From Nitrosomonas sp. Nm51 (lineage in GTDB: Bacteria > Pseudomonadota > Gammaproteobacteria > Burkholderiales > Nitrosomonadaceae): a stretch of 64,000 nt of DNA. Position numbers and translations under genes: made by a program. Shown piece by piece: positions 10,431 to 20,830 of the stretch. Under the pieces are notes generated by a model. It was not told where the DNA came from. It made no database searches and saw only the letters and a program-made list of their open reading frames with translations. Each line of letters opens with the position of its first letter. Within the stretch, counting starts at the first letter, position 1. Where the stretch lies: positions 1-64,000 of the forward strand of contig NZ_FOGH01000009.1 in NCBI RefSeq assembly GCF_900111165.1, in the 5' to 3' direction.

Positions 10431-11093
10431 ATGAGGGCACTGAGTATTATTGCATTGATTTGTGTAACGGCCTTTGTTTCAGAAAATGGTTCGGCACAGT
10501 CAATTTCCTATCTAGGGTTTGAATGTTTGAATGCTGTCAATGTAAATGACCCTACACCAACTGCTTCACGTATTGAAAGCAGGTTTGAAGTTATCGAAAT
10601 ACGCAAAGATGGCATGCTGCGATTAAGTCTGTCAGGGGGGCTACCGAGATTTGTTGACAGCAGTCAGAATATTTGCATAGACAGTGATACTGCCATTGGC
10701 TTTATCGGCACCCCAAATGCTGCCGGAACAGTGGGGTTACCTCTAAAACTGGACCGTATCGAAGCAGTCGCCCGTATTAATGAAGGAGACTTGGTTATCG
10801 TCGTGAATTCGATTTTTACTGATTTAAGTGCGTCTCGAGGAGCGTTTTCTTCATTCAGTACAAGCCGTATACAGCCGGTATCCAACACATTGTTTTTAAA
10901 ATACGATGCTCAGATTGCTTCATTCATTCTGAAAAAAATAATTCATAATAAAGGATTTGTTCAGACGAATGGATCAACTGCAATGTTTCCATTTATTGAG
11001 ATTATTGTACCCATATTTGATGAGGCGGAATCAGAAGAAACCCCGCGTATCCTAACGCCACCGTCTGAAATAGTTTACCGCCTGGACGGTTAA
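10431..11093 (+). CDS. Exported protein of unknown function
   Basis: A 220-residue protein with an N-terminal signal peptide (hydrophobic residues 4-18, possible cleavage after GSAQ). The mature part appears mostly beta-strand, with no motif I recognise. It has only two Cys residues after the signal (ECLN and NICIDS), which could form a disulfide. AGGAC lies 6-10 bases before the ATG. The gene follows rnfH by 35 bases and may be read from the same transcript. Its stop overlaps the stop of flgL on the other strand by four bases, a very tight convergent junction. Confidence 0.7.
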   Translation: MRALSIIALICVTAFVSENGSAQSISYLGFECLNAVNVNDPTPTASRIESRFEVIEIRKDGMLRLSLSGGLPRFVDSSQNICIDSDTAIGFIGTPNAAGTVGLPLKLDRIEAVARINEGDLVIVVNSIFTDLSASRGAFSSFSTSRIQPVSNTLFLKYDAQIASFILKKIIHNKGFVQTNGSTAMFPFIEIIVPIFDEAESEETPRILTPPSEIVYRLDG

Positions 11094-12298
11094 ATAAAAT
11101 CGAATAACGATAAGCCTGAGACTGTTGAGAATGTTTTTTGTGCGGCTTGCAAATATACTTGTTGTCTGTTGAAGTCAGAAATCGCTTTGGCGTAATCCAC
11201 ATCCCGTAATTCGGAGAGCCTTTGCTCGTATTGAATTTCAAGATCGCCTCCGAGCGTTTCGAGCGCTTCGAGCTCTTGTAGTCGTGAGCCGACAGATGCT
11301 CGCGTGGAAAGGATTTTTTCTAAACCGTTATCCATATTTTGCAACGCGGAATTCAGATCGTTCGTTAATCTTGCGCCTCCAGGCTGTCCGCTCGAAGGAG
11401 TCTCCAATGCCGTGATCAAGTCTCCGACCGTTTGAAAGATGCTTTGATTCGTGCTGGGTGAGACTGTAAAAATATCTCCATTTGCTGGATCACCTGTGAT
11501 GCTGAATTCGAGGCCATCAAAGCTGATTGTGTTGGTATTTGAGAATGCGTTACCTGTTGAAAGCGTTGCACCGGTTGTAATGTCAACAACGTCATAAGTA
11601 GTTGCGCCTGCGTTAACAGTAAATGAAACTTCGTAATGATGTCCTGTCAGATTGGCGGGTGAAGGAACGGAGCCTGCACTAATAATGCCACTGCCGGTAT
11701 TGCCGGTATTTGCGGCAGTTGTAAATATTTCATTGCCATTTTTAATACGTTCAAAGATATCTGTCCCGGAATCGCTGACGGCAACTTGGCGTGTTGAGCC
11801 CACCTGGCTGAGCCGCTGTCCTTGATCGCCATCGTATTGTACGTTCAATCCCTGATGTGAGAAAGGCCGGGTGCTTTCTTGAAAACCGGAAAACAAATAG
11901 TTACCTGTTCCGTCTGTAATATTTGCCTGTCCAAGCAGTGCTTCAAAGCGGCCGCGTAACTCTGTTGCCAGACTTCTTCTGTCTGTATCTGTGAGTGCAG
12001 GATTGCCAGCGTTAACGGCAATCTGGCGGATATCCTGCAGATTTGACGTAACATTTTTTAATGTTGTTTCAGCGAGTCCGAGTGATGCCAGCGCGTGACC
12101 GCGATTAACGGAGTACTGTGAATTAAGTGATGAAGCCTGTGACAGATTAAGTGCCTGTGTTGCTGCAATTGGATCGTCAGCCGGAGTCAGAATGCGTCTG
12201 CCGGTTGAAATTTGTTGTTGTGTTTTAATTAAGGCTTCTTGCTGTTGCAGAATAGCCGTTGTTCCTGCATCATAGATTCCATTCGTACTGAAGCGCAT
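11090..12298 (-). CDS. flgL: Flagellar hook-filament junction protein FlgL
   Basis: HAP3, the junction protein between FlgK and flagellin filament, exported through the flagellar type III apparatus. At 402 residues it has the flagellin-like helical termini: TNGIYDAGTTAILQQQEALIKTQ with RRILTPADDPIAATQALNL at the N-terminus, and DYAKAISDFNRQQVYLQAAQ plus TVSGLSLFDFI at the C-terminus. The middle is variable, as is usual. AAGGGAC lies just before the ATG. It is the last gene of the flgBCDEFGHIJKL series. Confidence 0.95.
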   Translation of the reverse strand: MRFSTNGIYDAGTTAILQQQEALIKTQQQISTGRRILTPADDPIAATQALNLSQASSLNSQYSVNRGHALASLGLAETTLKNVTSNLQDIRQIAVNAGNPALTDTDRRSLATELRGRFEALLGQANITDGTGNYLFSGFQESTRPFSHQGLNVQYDGDQGQRLSQVGSTRQVAVSDSGTDIFERIKNGNEIFTTAANTGNTGSGIISAGSVPSPANLTGHHYEVSFTVNAGATTYDVVDITTGATLSTGNAFSNTNTISFDGLEFSITGDPANGDIFTVSPSTNQSIFQTVGDLITALETPSSGQPGGARLTNDLNSALQNMDNGLEKILSTRASVGSRLQELEALETLGGDLEIQYEQRLSELRDVDYAKAISDFNRQQVYLQAAQKTFSTVSGLSLFDFI

Positions 12299-12329
12299 TT
12301 TTGTCCCTTTATGTAAGGCTATTTACTAT

Positions 12330-14243
12330 TTAACCAATTCGTAGGATGGTCTCAAAAAGCGAACTGCTGATCTCGATCACTTTGCTTGAAGCTTGGAATG
12401 CATGCTGATAGCGTAGTAAATTAGCTGCTTCTTCATCCAGGTTAACTCCTGAAATAGCCTGGAGTGAGCGTTCCGTTTGTGTAACCAGATTATTTTGCGC
12501 CTTGCTGGTAACCTCCAGTTCCCGCGTTTTGTTACCGATTGAGCTTACCATCTGGCCATAGGTTTCCTGAAAAGATGCTGTGCCGCCTACCATTGTATTT
12601 TGTGTTTGAAGCCCGGCTAGCAGTAATGCATTGCGGTTGTCAGCACTGCCGTTATGATTGGGTTCAATGGTAAATATATCTCCAGCGGCGGGTTGACCGT
12701 TAATCTGGATGGTCCATCCGTTAAAACTGATATCGGCGCCCTCTGTATAAACCTGATTATTTGCTGGTAGAGCTGATCCAGTGCCGGTAACGTCAAACTG
12801 CCCGTCGTAGGGTGAATGGAATGTGATGGTTACCGGTTGTTGCAGATTGGGATCAAGGGGTAGCGGGTTGATGCTACCTTGGCTGATAGCGGCATTGCTG
12901 GTATTTGATAAGGCCGCTTCGGTACGTACAGGCGCTGCGGCTGCAATTTTTGCTGTATCTGAAATATTGACAACAATATTTTTCGCACCATTAATTGTCG
13001 GTTGGATCAAGAACCGTTCGTTGGCATTGATGGTGGCCGAGCTGATTCTAAGACCGTCCATAATTAACGGTGAACCAGCTGTTGGGGCAGCGGCTGCACT
13101 TACTGATTGGTTGTCAGATAGGCGCGTTAACGTATAATTTATGCCATCAAATGAAAATCGATAATCGCTCGTTGTTAGCGCGCCGACATTGCTAATGTCA
13201 GCAGTAATGTTTGACGCCGGATTATTAGCTGTATGAGAAAAAACCTGTGGTTGAGGCACTGAAAAAAAATCGGTGCCAAGATTTCCGTTGAGATCTAATC
13301 CCAAATTATGTTGTTCGTTAAAAGTTTGAGCGAGGTTGATAGCAATCTGTCCCAATGCGTTTTGCGCTTCACTCAGTGATTCATTTCGAAAACTCAGAGT
13401 ACCGCCCAGACTACCGCCATGGATCAAATGCTCAGGCAAACGCATAGTACTGCTACCGTTAACAAGCCCGATAGTTGTTTTCTGGGGGTTATCAAAGGAG
13501 ACCATCGCTTTGAGTGACATGGATTGATTGCCCACGACTAAAGCCTGGCCGGAACCAATGAAAATATTCAAAGTTCCGTCTCTTTGTTTGACAATATCGG
13601 TATTTACCAGTTTGCTCAATTGATTGGTTAACGCATCGCGTTGGTCCAAAAGATCATTAGCTGGATGACCGCCCGCTGCTCCCTCAGCCAAAAGTATATT
13701 GTGATTAAGTTCAGAAATTTGTTTTGCCAGTGAATTAATTTCGCTTACGCTGCTGCTGATTTCAGTATTAACGGCTTGATGCATTTCAGAAAGCCGCTGA
13801 TCCAGACTGTGGAAACGCGAAACCAAAGCCTGTGCATTACTGATCATTGCTTGGCGTGAGGGAACGGATGAGGGATTGGCCGCTACATCATTGACACCAC
13901 TAAAAAAATCTTGCAATGCCGGTGAAAGCCCCGACACGGGATCTGCCAGTAAATTGTCGATTTGTTTGATTTGATTGTAGTGATTGTCCAGTTGGCTGCT
14001 TTGTGTTTGTACTTGTAACAGTTGCGTGGTTAGAAATTGGCTATGGATACGTTGCACAGTGGTGATGTTAACGCCTCGGCCAATAAAGCCAGCCCCTGTA
14101 GACTGAGGAAAATTTGTGCTTTGAATAACTTGCTGGCGCGTATAACCAGGCGTATCGGCATTGGCGATGTTATGGCTAGTTGTCGTTAAATTGGCTTGAG
14201 CTGCATTTAAACCAGATATGCCTGTGCTTAGAATGTTACCCAT
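12330..14243 (-). CDS. flgK: Flagellar hook-associated protein FlgK
   Basis: HAP1, which caps the hook and connects it to FlgL. The 637-residue protein begins with the flagellar rod/hook motif (ISGLNAAQANLTTTSHNIAN followed by ADTPGYTRQ) and ends with the matching C-terminal helix (LDEEAANLLRYQHAFQASSK). The long central part is Ala/Asn/Thr-rich and more variable. It lies 31 bases upstream of flgL on the minus strand in the normal order. Confidence 0.96.
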   Translation of the reverse strand: MGNILSTGISGLNAAQANLTTTSHNIANADTPGYTRQQVIQSTNFPQSTGAGFIGRGVNITTVQRIHSQFLTTQLLQVQTQSSQLDNHYNQIKQIDNLLADPVSGLSPALQDFFSGVNDVAANPSSVPSRQAMISNAQALVSRFHSLDQRLSEMHQAVNTEISSSVSEINSLAKQISELNHNILLAEGAAGGHPANDLLDQRDALTNQLSKLVNTDIVKQRDGTLNIFIGSGQALVVGNQSMSLKAMVSFDNPQKTTIGLVNGSSTMRLPEHLIHGGSLGGTLSFRNESLSEAQNALGQIAINLAQTFNEQHNLGLDLNGNLGTDFFSVPQPQVFSHTANNPASNITADISNVGALTTSDYRFSFDGINYTLTRLSDNQSVSAAAAPTAGSPLIMDGLRISSATINANERFLIQPTINGAKNIVVNISDTAKIAAAAPVRTEAALSNTSNAAISQGSINPLPLDPNLQQPVTITFHSPYDGQFDVTGTGSALPANNQVYTEGADISFNGWTIQINGQPAAGDIFTIEPNHNGSADNRNALLLAGLQTQNTMVGGTASFQETYGQMVSSIGNKTRELEVTSKAQNNLVTQTERSLQAISGVNLDEEAANLLRYQHAFQASSKVIEISSSLFETILRIG

Positions 14244-14311
14244 CGTCGTAATTGAACATCCAGAAAAAATTAAAAGAAACTTGTTAGTGAAACGGCAATT
14301 TGGTTAAAAAA

Positions 14312-15388
14312 TTAAATGGCTTCCTGGTTGTGTAAAATAGAATTGTTTAAAATACGCAGTAGCTTATCGGCATAGTGTGGGTCTGTTGCGTAGCCGGCTT
14401 GCTGCAGACCATGCGCAAAATCAGTTGCATTTTGTGAATTAATAACGTCAGCGTACCGTGGATTATTGGATAATAAATTTGCATAATCGCGAAAACCTTC
14501 TTCATATGAATTGTACGCACGGAATTTTTCAATCATTTTTTGTGGTACGCCATTGATATATTCCGTTGTTATAGTTTCTACTATTTCGCCTTGCCAACTG
14601 CTGCCAGCCTTAATGCCAAACAGATTATGGCTAGGTGAGTTGTCTGGATGACGTATTTCAAATTTGCCCCAGCCACTTTCCAGTGCAGCCTGTGCCAGCA
14701 TAAAGTGAGCTGGTATGCCGGTAGTCTCAGCTGCGTTGCTGGCATGGGGCATAAGCGCATTGATAAAATGCGCCGTCTTATCAGGCGCAGATACTGTTGA
14801 TGCGGTTTGGGATGTAGTATTGGTTGTTATTTTTGCAGCTATAGTCTGAGTTTCGGGCCAGAGTTGTGCGGATTTATCCGAAGCGGGAGCTGGTTGATGT
14901 GTAGTTTCATTTTTGGAAGGAGGTGTTTCAAATATTGCATGATTATTTAGCCAAAGTTGGGTAGATTGATCAATTGCGGGCGCATTTTGACGGTTATTCG
15001 GTGTTTTTTCAGAGCCGATAAGGCTGGCATCTGTTTTGCTATGCTCAGTGACAGACTCGGGGCGTTGCGAATTCTGGTTGGTGTTATAGGTTCGCGTTAA
15101 CTGCTCGACCATTATGTCTGCCAGGCCGATCCCTTTTGATGACATGGTTTGAGCCAGCTGTTGATCGTACATTTCGGTATAAAATTGTGTTTGCTGGCTG
15201 TCTATCAGACCGCTTTTAAGCGTTGCATCACGCATGCTTTTGATCAGCATTTGTAAAAACAGCGCTTCAAATTGTTGTGCAGCTTGATGTAACGCCTTTT
15301 TGGAATCTTGCTTTGACAGCAGATGAAGGTCGTCAATGTTTTTGCTATCAATGGCAAGCCTGCTGGTTAGATCAGGAGAATTCATCAT
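14312..15388 (-). CDS. flgJ: Flagellar rod assembly protein / muramidase FlgJ
   Basis: A two-domain protein. The N-terminal rod-cap domain (about residues 28-105, QQFEALFLQMLIKSMRDAT and MYDQQLAQTMSSKGIGLADI) helps assemble the rod. The C-terminal glucosaminidase domain (about 215-355) opens the peptidoglycan. The acid residue in AQAALESGWGKFEI is the expected catalytic Glu. A roughly 100-residue linker, rich in Thr/Ser/Asn/Gln, contains a duplicated segment around QSTQLWLN and KSAQLWPE. The total of 358 residues is longer than Salmonella FlgJ (316), mostly because of the linker. Confidence 0.95.
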   Translation of the reverse strand: MMNSPDLTSRLAIDSKNIDDLHLLSKQDSKKALHQAAQQFEALFLQMLIKSMRDATLKSGLIDSQQTQFYTEMYDQQLAQTMSSKGIGLADIMVEQLTRTYNTNQNSQRPESVTEHSKTDASLIGSEKTPNNRQNAPAIDQSTQLWLNNHAIFETPPSKNETTHQPAPASDKSAQLWPETQTIAAKITTNTTSQTASTVSAPDKTAHFINALMPHASNAAETTGIPAHFMLAQAALESGWGKFEIRHPDNSPSHNLFGIKAGSSWQGEIVETITTEYINGVPQKMIEKFRAYNSYEEGFRDYANLLSNNPRYADVINSQNATDFAHGLQQAGYATDPHYADKLLRILNNSILHNQEAI

Positions 15389-15403
15389 AATCCGTATTTA
15401 ATT

Positions 15404-16513
15404 TTATATGATTTCCAATTCAGCGCGTAACGACCCCGCTGCTTTTAATGCTTGTAAAATAGATAATAAATCCTGCGTTGTCGCCCCGATAGCAGTGAGT
15501 GCTTTTACAACTTCACCAAGGTCTGCTCCGGATGGCAGTAACATCAGGTTACCTTCATCGCTGCGAATTTCAACCTGCGCGCGTTGTGCGACGACTGTTT
15601 CGCCACGTTGCGCAAATGGTCCGGGTTGGCTGATAATAGGTTCGTTGTTGATGATGATGGATAAATTTCCATGAGCAATGGCGCTGGATTCCAGTGTGAC
15701 AGACTGGTTCATAGCTACCGAACCGGTGCGCGAGTTTACAATAACTTTAGCGGCGTCTTTAGCTGGTGTTATTTCCAGGCTCTCAATTTGCGAAATAAAC
15801 ATGACGCGTTGATTGCTTTCAATTGGTGCTCTGACCTGAACCATACGTCCGTCTACTGCATTGGCCGAACCTGGGTAAAAACTGTTAATTGCGTTGACGA
15901 TACGCTTGACGGTTGTGAAATTAGTGGAATTAAGCTCTAGATTAATATATTCAGATTGCCCAAGCGAGGCCGGCACTGAACGCTCGACTGTCGCGCCACC
16001 TGTTATTCTGCCAGCATTCAGGTGGTTTACCTGTACACTGCTGCCGGCTGCAGCCGCACCTGCACCGCCCACTGCGATATTACCCTGTGCCATTGCGTAA
16101 ACCTGATTGTCAGCGCCTTTCAGTGGTGTCATCAATAAAGTGCCGCCACGAAGACTTTTGGCGTTACCCATTGACGAGACGGTTACGTCGATTAACTGGC
16201 CCGGTTTGGCAAAAGCCGGCAATGTTGCTGTTACCATTACAGCTGCGACATTGCGTAACTGAAGATTCGTGCCGGGCGGCAGGTTGATGCCTAACTGCCC
16301 AAGCATATTGATAATACTTTGGACGGTGAAAGGCGTTTGAGTCGTCTGATCGCCGCTGCCATCGAGTCCAACGACGAGGCCGTAACCAATTAACTGATTG
16401 CTGCGAACGCCTTGTATACTGGCCAGATCCATAATACGTTCTGCCTGACTGTAACATGGCGACAACAGCATGGTTATTAAAACAATACAAATAAGTTTGC
16501 AGCGAATCATCAT
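15404..16513 (-). CDS. flgI: Flagellar P-ring protein FlgI
   Basis: Forms the periplasmic P ring around the rod. The 369-residue protein has an N-terminal Sec signal (hydrophobic residues 7-18, cleavage near CYSQA). Conserved blocks are RIMDLASIQGVRSNQLIGYGLVVGL and TPFTVQSIINMLGQLGI, a central GGAGAAAAGSSVQVNHLNAGR segment, and the ending DLLSILQALKAAGSLRAELEII. It lies 15 bases before flgJ on the same strand and in the normal order. Confidence 0.96.
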   Translation of the reverse strand: MMIRCKLICIVLITMLLSPCYSQAERIMDLASIQGVRSNQLIGYGLVVGLDGSGDQTTQTPFTVQSIINMLGQLGINLPPGTNLQLRNVAAVMVTATLPAFAKPGQLIDVTVSSMGNAKSLRGGTLLMTPLKGADNQVYAMAQGNIAVGGAGAAAAGSSVQVNHLNAGRITGGATVERSVPASLGQSEYINLELNSTNFTTVKRIVNAINSFYPGSANAVDGRMVQVRAPIESNQRVMFISQIESLEITPAKDAAKVIVNSRTGSVAMNQSVTLESSAIAHGNLSIIINNEPIISQPGPFAQRGETVVAQRAQVEIRSDEGNLMLLPSGADLGEVVKALTAIGATTQDLLSILQALKAAGSLRAELEII

Positions 16514-16555
16514 GGCGTTAATTTCGTTATTGACTGACTGTTCAGTTAACCAGTT

Positions 16556-17260
16556 TTAAAATGGAGATACATTGAGAAAAAAACGCGATAGCCAGCCCAT
16601 TGTTTGTGCTTCATCTATATAGCCATTTGCCCGGTATTCGATACGCGCGTCAGATACCTGAACAGATGAAACGGTATTGTTGATGATATTAATCGGGTTC
16701 ACAATACCGGATAGACGAATGAACTCATGACCCTGATTAATTCCTATCTGTTTTTCTCCACTGACTAACAAATTACCGTTTGGCATCACTTCTATGACCG
16801 TAACTGAAATCGTACCGGTGAAGTCGTTATTGCTGGAGCTTGCGCCCTGGCCATCAAAGTTGTTGTTGGTGGCTGCCTCCACTTCAGTTCCGCCAAGAAA
16901 GTTTAACGGTATGCCCAAAATAGCGGTGGGAATTGAAAAATCAAAACTGCCGGATCGGTCGACATTGCTGCCTGATTGTTTACTGGCATTGGTTTTCTCA
17001 TTTAAGGTGACAATAATCGTATCACCTATTCCGCGTGCGCGCCGGTCTTCAAAAAGCGGTGTATAGCGTGCGCCGGCTGTATGGCTGACACCCTGAAAAA
17101 TGCCGCCGCTGGTATCAAGATTCACTTCTGATTGCTGTGGTCGTGATGTAATCGGCTGATGGATTTTTGTCGTCGGTGTTAATGCGCATCCCGATGCAAA
17201 CAGCATCACCAAAACCATCGAAACTAAAGATGAAAAATTCTTGTGTAATTTCTGTGTCAC
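16556..17260 (-). CDS. flgH: Flagellar L-ring protein FlgH
   Basis: An outer-membrane lipoprotein that forms the L ring. The 234-residue precursor has a lipobox, FASGC, at about residues 21-25. The family core includes the [21 protein letters not shown] block, followed by the [23 protein letters not shown] block and the C-terminal [23 protein letters not shown] block. The ATG is at 17260, just after flgG. Nothing unusual was seen. Confidence 0.96.
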   Translation of the reverse strand: MTQKLHKNFSSLVSMVLVMLFASGCALTPTTKIHQPITSRPQQSEVNLDTSGGIFQGVSHTAGARYTPLFEDRRARGIGDTIIVTLNEKTNASKQSGSNVDRSGSFDFSIPTAILGIPLNFLGGTEVEAATNNNFDGQGASSSNNDFTGTISVTVIEVMPNGNLLVSGEKQIGINQGHEFIRLSGIVNPINIINNTVSSVQVSDARIEYRANGYIDEAQTMGWLSRFFLNVSPF

Positions 17261-17284
17261 GGTTCGATCCAGTTCTCATTCGGA

Positions 17285-18067
17285 CTATAATTGTGCCAAT
17301 CTTTGCAACATCTGATCAGATGTTTCTATTGACTTGGAATTGATCTCATAGGCGCGCTGTGTCTGAATCATGCCTACCAGTTCTTCCACGACATTTACGT
17401 TTGACGTTTCGACAAAGCCTTGATTTAACAAACCAAGCCCGTTGGTGCCGGGTGCATTGGGATTAGCGACCCCGCTGGATGCGGTAGGCAAATAAAGGTT
17501 TTCACCAGCTTTTTGCAAGCCAGCAGGATTAATAAAACTTGCTAATTGAATATTACCAACCTGTATCGGTGTTGCCGAACCGGGCACCAAAGCTGAAACC
17601 GTTCCATCGCGACCAACGGTAATACTTAGTGTGTTGGGCGGAATTGTAATAGCTGGCTGTATAACATAGCCGCTCGAGGTAACAAACTGACCGTTAATAT
17701 CTGACTGGAATGCGCCGTCCCGGGTATAGGCCGTGGTGCCATCCGGCATTAATACCTGAAAAAAGCCTTCTCCCTGTATGGCAATATCACGCGAATTGCC
17801 AGTTTGTTGCAGACTGCCTTGTGTAAAAATGCTCTCTGTCGCAACTGGACGTACGCCAACGCCAAGCTGCAATCCTGATGGTAATTGTGTTTGTTGTGAA
17901 GACTGCGCGCCGGGCTGACGAATAGTTTGATAGAGTAAATCTTCGAAAACCGCGCGAGCACGTTTAAACCCATTGGTGCTGACGTTAGCAAGGTTATTGG
18001 AAATGACATCCATCTTGGTTTGTTGTGCGTCAAGTCCTGTTTTTGAAATCCATAGTGAACGTGTCAT
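17285..18067 (-). CDS. flgG: Flagellar distal rod protein FlgG
   Basis: The distal rod subunit, 260 residues, the normal FlgG length. The N-terminus [19 protein letters not shown] with [19 protein letters not shown], and the C-terminal [20 protein letters not shown] with [17 protein letters not shown], are diagnostic of FlgG. It is the seventh gene of the flgB-L series, with short spacers on both sides. Confidence 0.97.
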   Translation of the reverse strand: MTRSLWISKTGLDAQQTKMDVISNNLANVSTNGFKRARAVFEDLLYQTIRQPGAQSSQQTQLPSGLQLGVGVRPVATESIFTQGSLQQTGNSRDIAIQGEGFFQVLMPDGTTAYTRDGAFQSDINGQFVTSSGYVIQPAITIPPNTLSITVGRDGTVSALVPGSATPIQVGNIQLASFINPAGLQKAGENLYLPTASSGVANPNAPGTNGLGLLNQGFVETSNVNVVEELVGMIQTQRAYEINSKSIETSDQMLQRLAQL

Positions 18068-18111
18068 GATTTACTCCATACTGATTTGATCAACAGTTAC
18101 GTATCTGTCGT

Positions 18112-18855
18112 TTATGCTCTGACTACCATTATTTCACTGGCCTGCTGGGCATTACGCTCAGCACTTTCAAGAATTTTGATATGCATATCGAACTGACGTG
18201 CCAAAGCAATCATGCTGACCATTTCATGCACCAAATTGACATTACTGCCCTCCAAAGCCCCATCAACTAAGGTGACATTGGCATCAGCCAGCGGAACAGT
18301 TTCGTCTTTCATGCGGAACAGACCGTCCGCCCCTTTTATAAGCTGATTTTCTGGCGGATCGACCAGCTTAATGCGGCCAGCGGTGGCAACTGTATTCGGC
18401 AGCGGCGTAATCGGCACAACTGATACAGTCCCGTCTTTGGCAATGGTGACACGATGATCTTGAGGCACGGTAATGATTCCAGTGTCACCTTTGACGTTAA
18501 AGCCATTATGTGTCTGCAGTATCCCGTTCGGGCTGATTTGCAGACTGCCGTGACGCGTGTATGCCTCTTTGCCGCCGGGCAATTCCACTGTAATCCAGCC
18601 TGAACCGCGAATCGCAACATCAAGATTGCGGTCAGTTTGCTGAATCGGGCCTGGGGTGAAATCCGCTCCGGTTGTTGAGTCGACTACAAAAGCGCGGGTA
18701 GGCAAGCCGTCACCATAAACTGGTACGGCGCGGAAAGCATTGTTTTCCGCGCGGTAACCTGTTGTCGATGCATTGGCAAGGTTATGAGAAACCGTTGCCT
18801 TCTGATTCAGCGTATGCGCTGCGCCAGTCATTGCTGTATAAATCAGGCGGTCCAT
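18112..18855 (-). CDS. flgF: Flagellar proximal rod protein FlgF
   Basis: A proximal rod subunit of 247 residues. It begins MDRLIYTAMTGAAHTLNQKA, a FlgF-type start, and has the SHNLANASTTGYRAE rod motif. It ends in NVNLVHEMVSMIALARQFDM and a short C-terminal helix. It is set between flgE and flgG, and its length is normal. Confidence 0.96.
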   Translation of the reverse strand: MDRLIYTAMTGAAHTLNQKATVSHNLANASTTGYRAENNAFRAVPVYGDGLPTRAFVVDSTTGADFTPGPIQQTDRNLDVAIRGSGWITVELPGGKEAYTRHGSLQISPNGILQTHNGFNVKGDTGIITVPQDHRVTIAKDGTVSVVPITPLPNTVATAGRIKLVDPPENQLIKGADGLFRMKDETVPLADANVTLVDGALEGSNVNLVHEMVSMIALARQFDMHIKILESAERNAQQASEIMVVRA

Positions 18856-18868
18856 AATTGTTTACCTA

Positions 18869-20131
18869 CTATAGGTTTACCAATGTTTGTAAAATAGCAT
18901 CCTGTGTTTCGATGGTTTTTGCGTTCGCCTGGTATACCCTTTGGGTCGTGATCATATCAACCAATTCGGCGGTAAGATCAACATTTGCTTCCTCTACCGC
19001 TGCAGATTGAAGCACACCCATTACTCCCGTACCCGGTGTACCGATGAGTGGCTGGCCGGATGCCCTCGATTCGATCCATTGATTGTCGCCGATCGGTGTC
19101 AGACCATGAGGATTACTGAAATTGGCCAGTATCAGCTGGCCAAGCGTCATTGACTCTCCGTTTGTGTAGTTTCCGCTGATTAGGCCTTCTTCATCAATAG
19201 AAAAACCCGCTATTGTGCCAGATGAAAACCCATCCTGACTGAGTGCATTGACGCCAAATGCAGTACCGAATTGTGTGGTTCCATCCAGATCAAGTGTAAA
19301 ATCCAAAGGAGAGGTGGCGCCTAAAGCGGGGTTGATTGCCGCCAAATCAACCGATACCGCGATTGGTGCAGCCGGCGCAGTCAAATTACCATTGGAGTCA
19401 AAGGTTACCGCCTGAGAAGCTCCCCCGCCCAGCGTTACACCAACAGGCACGCCGGCCGGTGTTGTTTCTCCATCAACTGTAGCAAACATGTCCCATGTAT
19501 TGGCCGCATTCTTTTGAAAATAAATTGAAAAGATATGCGAATTACCCAGACTATCATAGATAGTGCCGGAAGTTGTGCCGTTGTAGGTTGCTGGGTCGTT
19601 TGCATCAAACGCTGGCAATGCAGCAGGCACCGTAGTACGTGAGTCAAGGTTTAATGATGTATTAAATTCTGTGGTTGCATCGGGCGTTAAAGCTGCTGTC
19701 GAAATTCTTAAATTGGTGGGATCTGCAGTCAGGATTTCTCCGTTGGCATCTGTTGAATAACCCGTTAAATTTAAATTGTTATTGTTGACAATAAAACCGT
19801 CTGCATCAATGTGGAATTGGCCATTACGGCTGTACGAAACTGCGCCGTCGTTACTCATGCGAAAAAAACCGTTACCGTTAATTGCGATGTCCAGGGGGTT
19901 GTTAGTTGCGGTTATGGTGCCTTGAGAAAATTCCTGCGCTATATTTGCGATTTTTGCGCCCATACCCCTTTGGTCTGCGACGGCTCCAGATAACGCGTTA
20001 GCATAAACATCACTAAATTGCGCCTGTCCTTGTTTAAATCCAACGGTATTGGCATTTGCGATGTTGTTACCGATCACATCGAGACTTTGGGAAGCTACAC
20101 TAAGTCCGCTTAATCCATGTTGAAAACCCAT
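18869..20131 (-). CDS. flgE: Flagellar hook protein FlgE
   Basis: The main hook subunit, 420 residues. It begins GFQHGLSGLSVASQSLDVIG followed by NNIANANTVGFKQGQAQFSD and ends VDLTAELVDMITTQRVYQAN plus AKTIETQDAILQTLVNL. The central domains are Ala/Asp/Thr-rich and typical of FlgE. Hook length would be set by FliK, encoded at 37.7-39.1 kb in this window. Confidence 0.97.
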   Translation of the reverse strand: MGFQHGLSGLSVASQSLDVIGNNIANANTVGFKQGQAQFSDVYANALSGAVADQRGMGAKIANIAQEFSQGTITATNNPLDIAINGNGFFRMSNDGAVSYSRNGQFHIDADGFIVNNNNLNLTGYSTDANGEILTADPTNLRISTAALTPDATTEFNTSLNLDSRTTVPAALPAFDANDPATYNGTTSGTIYDSLGNSHIFSIYFQKNAANTWDMFATVDGETTPAGVPVGVTLGGGASQAVTFDSNGNLTAPAAPIAVSVDLAAINPALGATSPLDFTLDLDGTTQFGTAFGVNALSQDGFSSGTIAGFSIDEEGLISGNYTNGESMTLGQLILANFSNPHGLTPIGDNQWIESRASGQPLIGTPGTGVMGVLQSAAVEEANVDLTAELVDMITTQRVYQANAKTIETQDAILQTLVNL

Positions 20132-20141
20132 GTCTGACTCC

Positions 20142-20816
20142 TTATTTAAATATCTGTTTAATATCTGTCATGCCGACCAGACCAAGTTCGCCCATGTCGA
20201 GTATGGCATCATGTTCACCCGGCGATACGCCGCTAACCTGGCCTAATGCGAGTGGGCTGGTCGTGATTTCCTGATCTCCTTGCGCTGCTTTGATGGCAAA
20301 ACTGTAATTCCCGTTGGCAGCATTGGCTCCGCTATCTGCCGCACCATCCCAAATAAACGTGTTGACACCGGCTGGTTGTGCGCCTAAATCAAGTGTACGT
20401 ACTGCTATGCCTGAACTGTCGAGAATTGTGACGCTCAGCTTGTCTACCGATTGCGGAAGTTCAAACCCGCCAATGGCAGCATTATTTTCAAGCGACAGAG
20501 TGGTGCCGGGAACCAATGCTTTGTGGCCTATAAGATTAGCAGCCTCCAATGTCCGGCTATCTTCGATTCCATCAAGCAATAGCTGTAACGTATCATTGAG
20601 TTTGTCAATACCTGTAACAGTGCTGATTTGTGCCAGTTGGCTGGTTACTTCGGCATTATCAAGCGGATTGAGAGGATCCTGATTTTGCATCTGTGTTACC
20701 AGAAGCTTTAAAAATCGGTCCTGAGGGTTTTCTACGCTGTTTTTATTTTTGTCCGCTGTTGTTGTGGCATTGGTTGTTGCTAATGGGTGTTTATTAACCT
20801 CTTGTACTGAATTCAT
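20142..20816 (-). CDS. flgD: Flagellar hook-cap / hook assembly protein FlgD
   Basis: A scaffold that caps the growing hook and is discarded when FlgK is added. The 224-residue protein has the family N-terminal motif DRFLKLLVTQMQNQDPLNPL with DNAEVTSQLAQISTV. It also has a FlgD Ig-like/tudor C-terminal region ending SPGEHDAILDMGELGLVGMT. It is positioned between flgC and flgE as usual. Confidence 0.96.
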   Translation of the reverse strand: MNSVQEVNKHPLATTNATTTADKNKNSVENPQDRFLKLLVTQMQNQDPLNPLDNAEVTSQLAQISTVTGIDKLNDTLQLLLDGIEDSRTLEAANLIGHKALVPGTTLSLENNAAIGGFELPQSVDKLSVTILDSSGIAVRTLDLGAQPAGVNTFIWDGAADSGANAANGNYSFAIKAAQGDQEITTSPLALGQVSGVSPGEHDAILDMGELGLVGMTDIKQIFK

Positions 20817-20830
20817 GACTGCTCGCCTCT

